Origin: Rhizobium leguminosarum bv. trifolii WSM1325
GTDB lineage: Bacteria > Pseudomonadota > Alphaproteobacteria > Rhizobiales > Rhizobiaceae
Assembly (NCBI GenBank): GCA_000023185.1
Contig: CP001625.1
Span: forward strand, 186,001-250,000
Direction: 5' to 3'
DNA length: 64,000 bases
Shown here: positions 24,701 through 34,461 of the stretch, piece by piece
Layout of the letters: each line of letters starts with the position of its first letter
Position numbering within the stretch: the first letter of the stretch is position 1
Position numbers and translations under genes: made by a program
The notes under the pieces: generated by a model
What the model was told of the DNA's origin: nothing
Database searches by the model: none
Seen by the model: only the letters and a program-made list of their open reading frames with translations

Positions 24701-25132
24701 GGAACGGTGATCGGCGAAGCTTTCGCAGTGACCGCGATTGTGCGGGCGATTATGTCCTGGCGCGCGGCTTGAACCTGCAAGTCGTCGCCGAAGGCTCGGA
24801 GGCCCGACAGCTCCGTCGAGAGGCTTTCCAATGGGATGGCCAAAGATTCTATCCGCTAGGGTATTAGGCTCATCCGACTTCAGCGAGCGGGTCTCGGAAG
24901 CCTAGCCTCCTCTCTTGGATGACGCACTGCTCGATCTCGGAGCAGGTCTCGCGCCTTCCAAACCGGGGTCGAATTGAACGGATGCGCTCGAAGAGTGTGC
25001 GCGCTTCGACCATTTGGTGCGCCTCGCGGTGACGCGCATCGAAAGACGAAGCTTCTCCAGTTCAGCGCTCTCGTGAGGCGATCCAAATTCAAATCGAGCG
25101 GGTGGCCCACGAGCGCAAGTGTTGTGCGGTCT
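24701..25132. other. Gene-free stretch
   Basis: No supported gene. A short plus-strand frame ending at 24867 (REAFQWDGQRFYPLGY) reads like the C-terminus of some protein but has no start. Nothing regulatory was recognised. Confidence 0.4.
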
Positions 25133-25378
25133 CTAAGAGCGAAGAATACCCACTTCGATCGCCGCTTCCAGAAAGGCACGTGCTGCCGCGGCATGCTCCG
25201 CTTCTCCGCTGAGCGACTTCATGCAGGCACGTTTCGCAATGGCGAAAGATTTGCCGCCCTTTTCGGGCCAACAGGTCATGAGGGTCGCGAGGGCCTCGCG
25301 GCTGTTTTTGACGCTCTTGAAGTGATCCCCGCCCCCGACCGCGATCTCGATAGGCGTTTGCCAGATTTCCGTCGGCAT
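25133..25378 (-). CDS. DUF982-domain protein
   Basis: 81 residues from ATG 25378, behind AGGAGG. The DUF982 pattern is clear: IAVGGGDHFKSVKNSREALA, then LMTCWPEKGGKSFAIAKRAC and AARAFLEAAIEVGIL. This small family is expanded in Rhizobiaceae plasmids and has no known function. A second, more divergent copy lies at 41199. A partial EcfG-like element (GGAAC-N16-CATT) lies upstream but departs from the consensus. The open frame extends to 25585 but the start is set by the ribosome site. Confidence 0.8.
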   Translation of the reverse strand: MPTEIWQTPIEIAVGGGDHFKSVKNSREALATLMTCWPEKGGKSFAIAKRACMKSLSGEAEHAAAARAFLEAAIEVGILRS

Positions 25379-25620
25379 CGATACCTCCTGCTCATGACTC
25401 TGACAAGGTAAATGCCCCGGCGCGAACGGCGTTCCAGAGCTAGGACCTTGGTCTGATGGGTTCAATTGGGCATTTTGCGCGGTAACCGGTGTTATTCGAA
25501 GGCGCCGCCCCAATCTGTGATCGCCTTTCCAGGGACGAGCAGTGGGAGTTTTACCGCATACTGCATCTCGGGCACCATTTCTCACCGCCGGTCCGACCTT
25601 GGTCCTAGCTCAGGATCCGC

Positions 25621-25852
25621 CTACTGAGTGGGAGAACGGCTCAGCATCCGGTCCTGCACCTTCTCCCAGCCGACGATCATCGCGGCAAGCGAGATGGCTT
25701 TGTCGCGGTCCACAGCCTTGGTTATGAAGCCTTCGAGCAGGAAGACAGGACCGTGCATCCTGATCTCGATGGCGCTGCTGTCGATCTCCGGATCGGCGGC
25801 AAGCGCTGCTTCGATCGTGGCGATCGTGGACGCGGAAGGGGCCGAGCTTCAT
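25621..25852 (-). pseudogene. BON-domain protein gene with a frameshift
   Basis: One minus-strand frame, open from just before 25840 to TAG at 25621, reads IATIEAALAADPEIDSSAIE, then RMHGPVFLLEGFITKAVDRD and MIVGWEKVQDRMLSR, which matches a small BON domain (a membrane or phospholipid-binding fold seen in OsmY). That frame has no start codon; the ATG with a plausible ribosome site at 25852 is in another frame (MKLGPF). A one-base indel just after the start would join them. Either a pseudogene or a sequencing error. Confidence 0.6.
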
Positions 25853-25930
25853 TTTCCCCTTCTGTTCGGCCCCTCCACGGACCTTCGCGTTGCCTCACAT
25901 GACATATGAGCAGCGTGTCCTGACGTCGCC

Positions 25931-25950
25931 AGCCGGACTTAAGTCCGGCT
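25931..25950. other. 20-bp perfect palindrome followed by T tract
   Basis: AGCCGGACTTAAGTCCGGCT is a perfect palindrome that folds to an eight-base GC-rich stem with a TTAA loop, followed by TTT on the plus strand. It looks like a terminator, but no plus-strand gene ends nearby, so it may end a small RNA. Confidence 0.5.
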
Positions 25951-26002
25951 TTCCCTCGGCACGATCCGCATTAAATTCTCCTGATCCTTGCTGAAAGGAC
26001 GT

Positions 26003-26048
26003 CAGGGAGGTTCTAGCAATGTTGCCAACTCCAGTCAGAACCTCCCTG
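26003..26048. other. Long hairpin of unknown role
   Basis: CAGGGAGGTTCT (26003-26014) and AGAACCTCCCTG (26037-26048) are perfect 12-base arms around a 22-base loop; a further GACGT/ACGTC pair outside extends the stem with a bulge. It lies in a gene-free stretch, so a structured RNA or a transposon end is possible. Confidence 0.5.
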
Positions 26049-26836
26049 ATGACGTCTCAAAGTTGTCGAACGTTGTAGGGTTTCCGATCGCAGCATATGG
26101 AGAACGCTTAGTGGTGTGCAGCTCGCACATCGATGGAAAATGTTTTGCCTAGACCGGCCCCCCCGATCGAGTTTGATATCGGACGGTGTCTACGATTTCG
26201 CTGGAAGGTGCTCGGGTGCGATGACCACTCGCTTGGTCTGATGATGCCAAGGACTGGGCGTATGGCGGAGGGGTGACGCCAATAAGAACAGGAGTTTATT
26301 TTGGCAGCGCCCAGGATGAGCATCGCAGGCTCGCCCATCGTCGGCAGCGAGCGGCGTGAGGTTGCCCCCGTGGCACCCGCACGGTTGGTTGAGTGACTCC
26401 ACAATCACCCATCGGCGTGGCCCGGTAAATGGCAAGTTAGGTTGCAGGTGGAGAGAACCGCTTACGCTCGAGCGGAACTTGCTGGGCTGTCAAAAAAGCC
26501 CCCAGGTAGTCCGGGGCTAGTGAGCGTGCATGGAAGGGGTCGCGTCATCGGCCGCGCATGACATCGAGTGGACCGCGTGGCAACTCCGCTCGGGGAGCAG
26601 ATCGAATGGGGCGCGAGAGTGCGGATCCCGCGAGTGAGATGCCCGAGCAATTGGAGCGCGCGACGTGGTGCGTCCAAGTGCCGGCAGCATGAGCGCGTCC
26701 GTTGTCGTAGCCAATTTTCAAATACCCTGGCTCGTACGCTTTCGTACCAATCGCTCCATACGAAAATCCGCATTCGGTCTTAAAATCATTCTTAATTAGG
26801 TAGTGCTTCACTACCCGAAACGTCGGGGAAGCATTC

Positions 26837-27868
26837 ATGCCTGCAATAAATCGAATTCTGATAGCCGCACTGATATTGTTGACGACAGCCGCGTTCGCGG
26901 CTGCCGACGACTGGCGGGTCGTCAAAGCCACGAATCAAGCGAAATATTCCGTCGACCGAACGAACTGGCTGGACCTGAGCCCAGGAGACGTGGTCCCTAA
27001 CCGGGCATGGGTTTCGACAGGTCCGCGCGGACGGATGCAGCTTGCCAGAGGCGTGGAGAGCATCACTTTCCAACCAAATACGCTGGCCTCCATCACCACC
27101 AACGGATTTCTTTCCAGGAAGACCGAGATCGTCCAGCAGGTCGGTTCGCTGGACCTTGAGATCGAAAAGCGAAGCCAGCCCCATACGACGGTGCAGACGC
27201 CCTATCTGGCGGCCGTCGTGAAAGGAACGATCTTCCACGTGACGGTAGATCGGACGAAGGCATCCGTCTCCGTCGATCGCGGCCTAGTCCAGGTCACGTC
27301 CTTCGCAAGCGGCCAGCAATCCAATGTTGGGCCGCACCAGAGCGCAGCGGTCGACAGCAAGGCTGGCATGACGGTAAGGGGCCAGCTATCCAAGCCCGAG
27401 ATCATATCTGTTGCACCGTCGGCCGCCAAAGTCCCTGCCGTCGGCACCACGAAAATCGCGGGTGCAGTCGAAGCGTCCGAGGCTAAGAGCAAGTCTACGG
27501 CTGCTGGCAAAGATAAGAATTCCAGTGCCAGCAGCGATGGCAATAGTGCGAACGGCAAGGGCACTGACAGCAGCAGTAACGGAAACGGCAACAGCGGGAG
27601 CAATGGCAACAGCGGCGGCAATGGTGGCGGCAATTCCGGTGGAAACGGGAACGGAAACAGTGGCAAGAGCGATAATAACAGCGGGGGCAACGGCAACAGC
27701 AATTCCGGCGGCAATGGCAACGGAAATAGCGGCAAGGGCAACAACAATAGCGGGGGCAACGGCAATTCCGGCGGCAATGGCAACGGAAACAGCGGCAAGG
27801 GCAACAACAATAGCGGGGGCAATGGTAACGGTAATTCCGGCGGACACGGCAAAGGCAAGGACAAGTGA
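26837..27868 (+). CDS. FecR-domain periplasmic protein with Gly/Asn/Ser-rich repeat tail
   Basis: 343 residues. A signal peptide (INRILIAALILLTTAAFAAA) is followed by a FecR-like domain at about residues 25-175 (LSPGDVVPNRAWVSTGPRGR, VQTPYLAAVVKGTIFHVTVD, VSVDRGLVQV). Residues ~215-343 are low-complexity repeats of Gly, Asn and Ser ending GHGKGKDK. The stop overlaps the GTG of the CHASE2 protein (GTGA), a pairing known in other alphaproteobacteria, so it may act as periplasmic partner or ligand sensor. A long Pro/Leu-rich frame on the opposite strand is a shadow of the repeats. Confidence 0.85.
   Translation: MPAINRILIAALILLTTAAFAAADDWRVVKATNQAKYSVDRTNWLDLSPGDVVPNRAWVSTGPRGRMQLARGVESITFQPNTLASITTNGFLSRKTEIVQQVGSLDLEIEKRSQPHTTVQTPYLAAVVKGTIFHVTVDRTKASVSVDRGLVQVTSFASGQQSNVGPHQSAAVDSKAGMTVRGQLSKPEIISVAPSAAKVPAVGTTKIAGAVEASEAKSKSTAAGKDKNSSASSDGNSANGKGTDSSSNGNGNSGSNGNSGGNGGGNSGGNGNGNSGKSDNNSGGNGNSNSGGNGNGNSGKGNNNSGGNGNSGGNGNGNSGKGNNNSGGNGNGNSGGHGKGKDK
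27592..27860 (+). repeat. Coding tandem repeat, 63-bp major unit
   Basis: Short GGCAA-type units encode a Gly-Asn-Ser-rich tail. The largest unit is 63 bases (21 codons); GCAATGG recurs at 27711 and 27774 with only a few mismatches between copies. All units are multiples of three, so changes in copy number keep the frame. Confidence 0.75.
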
Positions 27869-30633
27869 GTCGAAGGACTACAGCGGGCGGAGACTATGTC
27901 TCGGGTAGCGTCAGCACCATGTCGGCTCGTATTCTGCTGATCGCCGCGATGCTGGCGCTGCCGCTCACCGCAGCCAACGTCGGCATCTTTCAAGCCTTCA
28001 ACAACAGCCTTTTTGCAAAGCGCTTCGAATGGGCTCCTCGCCAAGCTTCCGGCAACGTCATCTTCGTTGCAATTGACAAACATTCTCTCGACGCCGTTGG
28101 GACCTGGCCGTGGCCGCGGAGCATTTATGCGACCCTAGTCGATAAGCTGATTGGGTCAGGCGCCAGGGACATCTTCCTCGACGTCGATTTCAGTGCGTTC
28201 TCCAGCAAGCACGAGGACGACCGTCTGGCGGCGGCGCTAAAGAGAGCCGGAGGAGGTGTGCTTTTGCCGGTGTTCCGGCAGCAGGAGACGGCGTCATCGT
28301 CTCAGACGGCGGTGACGAGGCCGATCCCACAATTTCTTGAGAATGCCTGGCCCGTATTCGCCAATGTCGCGATGGATGCGGATGGAGTCGTCCGCCGTTT
28401 CGATTTGGGAAGCCAGCTTGACGGGAACCGCACTCAGTCCGCTGCATCGGCTGTTGGCAGGATCGACAGCAGTTCCGGTTCCCTGCTGATCGACTACTCG
28501 ATAAGGCCCGAGACCATCCCGACAATCTCCTTGTCCGAGGTGCTGAATGGAAGCGTACCGGCCGAGGCGATGAGAGACCGCTCGGTTGTCGTGGGAGCAT
28601 CTGCGACCGAGCTGAAAGACATTTTCCCTGTTCCCGTATATGGAGCGATCGCCGGCCCGCTCATCCACGTGCTTGCCGCGGAAACGCTCCTCCAGAACCG
28701 CTTCCTGAGAATATTCGATCAGGCGCCGCTGGAACTCCTGTTTGCGGTCTTGCTTATTGTCCTTGTGATCTGCGGGCGCTCGACCGGAATTATGACGATG
28801 GCGGCGGCCGGACTGACCACGGTCATCGTCGGCGAAATCGGCGCATTCCTGCTGCAACGGCAGTACGGCCTTCTTGTGGGGACAGCGGTGCCGTGGTCGA
28901 TGCTCCTGCTCGCGTGGATACTGGCTCTGAACGAACGCGTCGACCTCGGTCAAATGCTTGTTGCCGTGGCCAACAGGGAAGCTCGAAACACCAGACGCCT
29001 CATGAGAAGGATTATTGCCGACAGTTCGGACGGCGTCGTTGCATTCGACGGCGATCTGAGGATCGTCGAGGCGAGCGAATCCGCAAAAGCCTTGCTGCGG
29101 GTCGATGTCGGTACCTTGCTTCTCGATGGCACCGACACCGCCATGATCGACATTCTGCGAAGGCTGGTTTCGGAACACGATGCTGAACCAAACAGGATAC
29201 ACACGGCTCTTGCCGATTTCACCGGCAGCGGTGGTTCGCATGCCGCTCACTACGAGGTGTCCATCACAATTTCGCCTACCGAACAGACGACGGCGGCGCG
29301 CTCGCGGTTCGCCGGTTGCCTGATCATGCGAGACGTCACCGCGCGACGCGAATATGAGCACCGGTTGAAGAAGCTGTCCGAACGGGACGACCTCACCGGA
29401 TTGCTCAATCGTCGGGAATTCGCGTCCCGACTGGCCGCCATTGAAGGCGAGGTCCTCGTTTCGGTGCTGGATATCAAACGTTTCTCGTCGCTTTGCGCCA
29501 CTCTTGGCCGCGACGCCGGGGACGAGCTTTTGAAAGCTGTGGCGGCCAGGCTGGCGAGCGCGTTCGCCGACGATTTGCTGGCAAGACTGGACGGTGACCA
29601 TTTCGGCATCGCCACCCTCACAAACGATGAACGTCGGATCGAGGATTTTGCAGATAGTCTTTTGCGGCTGTTCGAAGAGCCCATATTGCTCCGCGGCGCG
29701 GTAGTCCCGGTCTCGGTTCGCCTCGGAGGAGCCCGCTCGGGCGACGCGGCGCCCGGCGCTCTTCTGACTGCCGCTGAATCTGCGCTGGATGCCGTCAAGG
29801 CCAGCCCTGGGCAACGATGGTCGTCTTTCGATCCTTCTACCGCCGTTCGGCAAGCGCGGTCGCGCCGGCTGGAGCGGGACATGCGCGATGCGCTCCAGAA
29901 CCGGCAGTTCTTCCTGCAGTTCCAGCCGCAGATCGAATTCAGAAGCAGGCGCCTCGTCGGCGCGGAGGCTTTGATCAGATGGAACCATCCGGAGTTCGGG
30001 TTGATATCTCCGGCCGAGTTCATCCCGATCGCTGAATCCTCCGGCATCATCTGCGATATCGGCCGCTGGACTCTGTTTGAAGCCTGCACCGAGGCCGCCG
30101 CTTGGCCTGGCGAGCTAAGCGTCGCAGTCAACGTTTCGGCACTTCAGTTCGAGGGGTCCGACGTCGAGGCCGACGTGCGGGACGCATTATCCTGCAGCGG
30201 GCTTCCTGCCTCCCGCTTGTGCCTGGAATTGACGGAATCCGCGTTCCTCGACAAAGGCGGCGCCTCAATCGCCAAGATGCGCGCACTTCGCGATCGGGGA
30301 GTCGTCATTGCCCTGGACGACTTCGGGACCGGCTATTCATCGATGAACTATCTTGCCGATCTTCCTCTCGACAAGCTCAAGATCGATCAGTCCTTTGTCA
30401 GGCGAATGAACGGCAATCCAAGCATATTCGAAATAGTGCGGGCGATCGTCTCCTTGGCGCACGGCTTGAACTTGGTAGTTGTCGCCGAGGGCGTCGAAAC
30501 CGAGGTGGAGGCCGAGGCGCTACATCGGCTCGGATGCGAGACGGGACAGGGCTATCTCTTCGGGAGGCCGGACGAGGCACTTCGAATGCTTTCCAATTGG
30601 AACGTCCAAATGCGTCTCTCCGCCAACGTCTGA
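27865..30633 (+). CDS. CHASE2-PAS-GGDEF-EAL membrane cyclic-di-GMP enzyme
   Basis: 922 residues from GTG 27865 (ATG 27919 is the alternative). After an N-terminal membrane helix comes a CHASE2 sensor (WAPRQASGNVIFVAIDKHSL, WPWPRSIYATLVDKL), three membrane helices near 295-365, a PAS-like region, GGDEF (about 500-660) and EAL (about 670-915). The GGDEF signature is degenerate: LARLDGDHFGI near residue 575, so cyclase activity is doubtful. The EAL domain keeps EALIRW, ELTESAF, DDFGTGYSS, KIDQSF and VVAEGVET, so phosphodiesterase activity is likely. Coupled to the FecR gene upstream. Predicted to lower cyclic-di-GMP in response to an envelope signal. Confidence 0.9.
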   Translation: MSRRTTAGGDYVSGSVSTMSARILLIAAMLALPLTAANVGIFQAFNNSLFAKRFEWAPRQASGNVIFVAIDKHSLDAVGTWPWPRSIYATLVDKLIGSGARDIFLDVDFSAFSSKHEDDRLAAALKRAGGGVLLPVFRQQETASSSQTAVTRPIPQFLENAWPVFANVAMDADGVVRRFDLGSQLDGNRTQSAASAVGRIDSSSGSLLIDYSIRPETIPTISLSEVLNGSVPAEAMRDRSVVVGASATELKDIFPVPVYGAIAGPLIHVLAAETLLQNRFLRIFDQAPLELLFAVLLIVLVICGRSTGIMTMAAAGLTTVIVGEIGAFLLQRQYGLLVGTAVPWSMLLLAWILALNERVDLGQMLVAVANREARNTRRLMRRIIADSSDGVVAFDGDLRIVEASESAKALLRVDVGTLLLDGTDTAMIDILRRLVSEHDAEPNRIHTALADFTGSGGSHAAHYEVSITISPTEQTTAARSRFAGCLIMRDVTARREYEHRLKKLSERDDLTGLLNRREFASRLAAIEGEVLVSVLDIKRFSSLCATLGRDAGDELLKAVAARLASAFADDLLARLDGDHFGIATLTNDERRIEDFADSLLRLFEEPILLRGAVVPVSVRLGGARSGDAAPGALLTAAESALDAVKASPGQRWSSFDPSTAVRQARSRRLERDMRDALQNRQFFLQFQPQIEFRSRRLVGAEALIRWNHPEFGLISPAEFIPIAESSGIICDIGRWTLFEACTEAAAWPGELSVAVNVSALQFEGSDVEADVRDALSCSGLPASRLCLELTESAFLDKGGASIAKMRALRDRGVVIALDDFGTGYSSMNYLADLPLDKLKIDQSFVRRMNGNPSIFEIVRAIVSLAHGLNLVVVAEGVETEVEAEALHRLGCETGQGYLFGRPDEALRMLSNWNVQMRLSANV

Positions 30634-30983
30634 CGGCGCGCGGGATTCGCGCCGGAGCGACGCGCGTTCGACGGAAGATTCATGCATCGCCAGGGTGATG
30701 TGCCCGATTTCCGTACTCCCAGCTCATTCGAATTGCGTCGCCTTCCAATCATATCTAAATCGGAGGATGTACACGCAATGATTATTGCTGATGGGCTACA
30801 TCGGACTAAAATCCATTATGAGACACCAGCAACGAAATTAGAGTGCAACGCAACTGCGGGCTTCCATACCATGGCGGGTGAGATTTGCGTGACGCTCCGA
30901 GGATATGTCGGAATAAGGCGAAAATCCAAACGAACTCCGTCTGAAACGAATAGCATTATTGTTGGCCGAATGAGGGATCTGGA
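30634..30983. other. Gene-free stretch
   Basis: No supported gene between the CHASE2 protein and the GT2 fragment. Frames here have poor composition and no ribosome sites. AT content is higher than the surroundings. Confidence 0.4.
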
Positions 30984-32155
30984 ATGCTTTTCTCTTCAGA
31001 CACGGATCGGAGGAACGTTCGTCATTTCAACGGGCCGCTGGTTTCGGTGGTCATCCCGGCCTTCAATGCTTCCCGTTATATCGAACGCACGCTTCGATCC
31101 GCCGGACGCCAGACCTACCGGAACCTGGAGATCATAGTCGTCAATGACGGCTCTACCGATGATACGGCAAGGGTGGTCGAGCAAGTGGCGCTGGCAGATT
31201 CTCGGATCCGCCTGCTGTCCACGCCAAACCGCGGCGTTGCCGCAGCAAGGAACACCGGCATCCGGGAAGCAGCAGGTCGGTTTGCGGCATTTCTGACGCG
31301 GACGATCTCTGGCATCACACGAAAATCGAAAAGCAGGTGAATGCGCTCAAACGCTTAACCCCACAGTGGGCTGCGGTTTATGTGCTGCATTACATCATCA
31401 ATAGTGACGACGAGATCCTTCGCTCCTGCCGGCCCAATGTCGCCAGAGGATATATCTTCGCCCGGCATCTGACTTTCAAATATGTCGGCAACGGAAGCGC
31501 GCTTCTTGTCCGTCGGGATGTCGCGCTCGAGATTGGCGGATTTGACAGCTCATATGCAGCTGCAGGAATTGGCGGCTGCGAAGATCTCGACTTCGAACTC
31601 AAGCTGGCCGCGCGCTATCAAATCGAAGTCATCCCCGAACGGCTGGTTGGATACCGGCAGTATCCCGGCAACATGTCGTCCAATCACCTGCCAATGGGCC
31701 GAGGCGCACTGGAAGTTATCAGGCGTTCGCTGGCGGCAAACCCTCAACTCCCCCAATACGCAACCCGAAGCGCGATCAACGCCACCCAGAAATACGCATT
31801 TTGGGAGTTCCGCCAAGCCAGGAACACGTATCTGTCACTTGCGACGATCTGGTCGATCTTAAAAAGCGAACCATCTTTCGTGGTTCGGCTTGCACTCGAG
31901 AAGTGCCTGCGCCTGAGACAACATTGTCTTCGCCTCGTGACCGCAACAGCAACCGGTCGTGATCCACCGCGAGTGAACCGGTCGAAATTCGACCAGCAAA
32001 TCGTCCCTTCGTCTGTCGAACGCCCGGACGAGACCGCGCAATCTCGGCGTCACCTGATGCAACTGACGGAGGTGGATGCCGAGCTGAGTTCAGCCCTTGA
32101 GCCCGTGGCGGACCGGCTCGGCCAGGTGGCAAAATCACAAACCCGGTCTTCGTAG
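30984..32155 (+). pseudogene. GT2 glycosyltransferase gene broken by a one-base deletion
   Basis: The first part (30984-31340) reads LVSVVIPAFNASRYIERTLR, EIIVVNDGSTDDT and GVAAARNTGIREAAGRFAAF, a typical GT-A family 2 N-terminus. The frame then goes wrong exactly where the DxD motif should be: in the +1 frame the DNA reads DADDLWHHTKIEKQVNALK and continues to 32155 (GGFDSSYAAAGIGGCEDLDF, PERLVGYRQYPGNMSSNHLP). A single missing base near 31293 explains it. If an error, the protein is about 390 residues with a basic C-terminal extension; if real, the gene is dead at the catalytic motif. Confidence 0.8.
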
Positions 32156-32306
32156 CCGGAGGCGAAATCAGACGGGCCTAACTAAAAGCCTTCGTTCGCC
32201 ACTCCAGTGTCTCTCTGGACGTTTTCTGATTGCTTGCCATGTCTGTTGGATAGCCAATCGACAGGTGGCGGATGTTTTTCTTCACCGAGGAAATGGAGAG
32301 TGCAGC

Positions 32307-32918
32307 TTGACAGCCATCACGATAGCGATTGTGGACGACCACCCTCTTTTTCGAGAAGGGGTGAGCCGCAGTCTGTCCGAAATCGAGGATTTCGTTGTTG
32401 TCGGTGAAGGGGCAAGTGCCGATGACGCGACCATGCTGGTGGCGGCCCAAAGGCCTGACGTCGTTCTGCTCGATGTGTCCATGCCCGGAGGAGGGATCGA
32501 AGCGATTTCCGAGATCGTGGTGCGAAGCCCACAGACAAAAGTCCTGATGTTGACCGCCTCGGAGGAAGTCGACCCGCTTGTTGCAGCGCTACGACAAGGG
32601 GCAGCGGGATACGTCGTCAAGGGTATCGGATCACGCGGACTTGCAGAGGCCATTCGGACAGTCGCTGGAGGCTCCAGATACATCTCGCCGACCATGCGGT
32701 CCAAGGTCGAAAAAAGTCTCTTCGACAGACCGGCTTCACTGACTGCCCGCGAAACCGAGGTGATAGAATTGGTCGCCGAAGGACTTTCCAACAAGCAAAT
32801 CGGGCGCCGGCTGAACCTGCAGGAGAAAACGATCAAGCATCACATGACCGAAATACTGTCCAAGCTTGGCGCCAGCAATCGGACGGAAGCAGCAATCAGA
32901 TGGCGCCAGGGCTCCTAG
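32307..32918 (+). CDS. NarL/LuxR-type response regulator
   Basis: 203 residues from TTG 32307, supported by GGAGAG six bases upstream and by the receiver domain beginning at once (TAITIAIVDDHPLFREGVSR). Phospho-acceptor Asp is in VVLLDVSMPGGG; conserved Thr/Lys occur in VLMLTASEE and GYVVKGIGS. The LuxR HTH at about 140-200 reads LTARETEVIELVAEGLSNKQ then IGRRLNLQEKTIKHHMTEIL. No histidine kinase lies beside it. It follows a broken glycosyltransferase gene, so its target is unclear. Confidence 0.88.
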   Translation: MTAITIAIVDDHPLFREGVSRSLSEIEDFVVVGEGASADDATMLVAAQRPDVVLLDVSMPGGGIEAISEIVVRSPQTKVLMLTASEEVDPLVAALRQGAAGYVVKGIGSRGLAEAIRTVAGGSRYISPTMRSKVEKSLFDRPASLTARETEVIELVAEGLSNKQIGRRLNLQEKTIKHHMTEILSKLGASNRTEAAIRWRQGS

Positions 32919-32971
32919 CGGAGCGCTGAAGATTGGCCTGCTTCGCTTGTCGCAAGTAAAGCGCAGCGGCG

Positions 32972-34180
32972 TTGGCCGCCGCAACCGGCAGCGTTATTCC
33001 GGTTGAACCAGCAGAAGGATGTGGATGTTCCCTATCAGCCCTAAGCGCCGCCTTCTTCGCGAGCATGTACTTCCGAAGCTATTTTGGCGTGGTGGGGCCG
33101 CTGGTTGCGGACGACCTCGCGCTGTCGCCCGCGGAATTCGGATGGCTCGCGTCCGCGTTTTTCGGGTCATTCGCATTGCTACAGATCCCCGTGGGTATCG
33201 CGTTCGACCGCTGGGGGGTGCGCTGGCCCATGGCATTGATGATGGTCGTTGGCGCCGCGGGGTCGGCGCTCCTCGCTTCATCATCTAGCTTCTGGTCGGC
33301 GTTCATCGGTCAGGTCGCGATCGGCATAGGTTGCGCGCCGATCTTCATGGGCGCCCTTTATTATCTCGGTCGCCTCCACTCGCCGGACCGGGCTGGGCGA
33401 ATTGCGGCCACCGTGAGTTCGGTAGGCTCCATCGGCGCGCTGGTTTCAGCATCCCCGCTATCCTTCTTTACGGCCGAATGGGGCTGGCGCGTCGCGTGCT
33501 CGACCGCGTCCGCGATGATGTTGGCATGCGCCCTTGCTGTCGCGACTTCGTTGCGCCACGCCCCGCCCGCTAGAAGCAGCCAACACACGACCGGGGGCGC
33601 ACCGTGGAGGTTGCCTCGTCTCGCCTATCTGATACCGATCTGTTTCACACTTTCGCTGGGCGGCACGTTTCGTAACGCTTGGGCGGGACCATACCTCACC
33701 GACATCTTCGGCCACGGCACCGATACCGGCGCTGTTCTGACGGCCGTCAGTGTCGTCGGCATAGCGACTTCATTTACGCTGCCATTCGCGCTTCTGCGAT
33801 GGCGCGGGCCTACGATCGTGACCGCAACCTACGTCGTGGGCCTTTTGAGTGGCCTTCTTCTCGCGGTCTCGCCAGATATCAGCATTTACGCCGCATCCGC
33901 GGGATTGGCCTTACTTTACGCGATGGGCAATGTTCATCCCGTGGCGATGACCGAGGCGCAGGCATTGCTGCCGTATCAAATGAGAGGCATCGGGCTCGGA
34001 GCGCTCAACACACTTGTTTTTCTCGGAGTTTCGGCGTCGTCGTCCGTTTTTGGCATCATCGCGGGACTTCCTCTGGATGCGGCGGCGATTTATCGCCTTG
34101 TCTTTGGAGCGACGGCGATGGCGCTTTCCATAGCACTAGTGGTCTACGTGGCGTGTCGTCCGCCAGGTAGCGGCAGTTGA
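32972..34180 (+). CDS. MFS transporter
   Basis: About 402 residues from TTG 32972; the true start is uncertain, with ATG 33065 as a shorter alternative. About twelve hydrophobic helices. The loop after the second helix (IAFDRWGVRWPMALMM) is the MFS signature D-R-x-G. The second half begins LAYLIPICFTLSLGGTFRNA and ends ALSIALVVYVACRPPGSGS. Sequence style resembles nitrate/nitrite or YybO-like exporters, but the substrate cannot be told. No recognisable regulator is adjacent except the LuxR protein 53 bases upstream. Confidence 0.8.
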   Translation: MAAATGSVIPVEPAEGCGCSLSALSAAFFASMYFRSYFGVVGPLVADDLALSPAEFGWLASAFFGSFALLQIPVGIAFDRWGVRWPMALMMVVGAAGSALLASSSSFWSAFIGQVAIGIGCAPIFMGALYYLGRLHSPDRAGRIAATVSSVGSIGALVSASPLSFFTAEWGWRVACSTASAMMLACALAVATSLRHAPPARSSQHTTGGAPWRLPRLAYLIPICFTLSLGGTFRNAWAGPYLTDIFGHGTDTGAVLTAVSVVGIATSFTLPFALLRWRGPTIVTATYVVGLLSGLLLAVSPDISIYAASAGLALLYAMGNVHPVAMTEAQALLPYQMRGIGLGALNTLVFLGVSASSSVFGIIAGLPLDAAAIYRLVFGATAMALSIALVVYVACRPPGSGS

Positions 34181-34461
34181 TGATATCGTCGCCGCGCCTG
34201 TCGTAACGGCACTGGCCGTGCTCCATCCGTCTTGCCGTGGCCTATGGAAATGCCTGGATGAGTGCCTCTTCCCAAGTCTGCTGAACCCTGTGGTGGTTCA
34301 GTGGCCCGTTGGGCGCTCAAGGTTGAGAATGTCGATAATGCTCGGCATTACATCGCGTCATTCTGGCAACGTCCGCTAGTCCTAAACCTAATCTATTTTT
34401 ATAAACCGCCACCTCATCAGCCGCCCGCGGCTCCTTATAGGAGGACACCGGCAGCTTTCCG

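Larger units (their letters stand above)
25853..26836. other. Gene-free stretch with two strong hairpins
   Basis: No protein-coding gene is supported in this 980-base stretch. It contains the two inverted repeats listed separately (25931-25950 and 26003-26048). Short minus-strand frames near 26190-26435 were inspected for transposase similarity without a convincing match. Confidence 0.5.

Noticed and set aside
26108..26435. Possible IS5-like transposase remnant on the minus strand
   Set aside because: Only a short FTGPRRWVIVE-like string resembles a transposase end, with no continuing match and no terminal inverted repeats located.
27592..27860. Short regular repeats that could suggest a CRISPR array
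   Set aside because: Units are contiguous, coding, multiples of three and have no unique spacers.
27202..28083. Minus-strand Pro/Leu-rich frame that looks like a repeat protein
   Set aside because: It is the reverse of the Gly/Asn/Ser repeat of the FecR gene and has no start signal.
28294..29988. 564-residue open frame on the minus strand
   Set aside because: It is antisense to the CHASE2-GGDEF-EAL gene, has Arg/His-rich composition and no ribosome site; a shadow of GC-rich codons.
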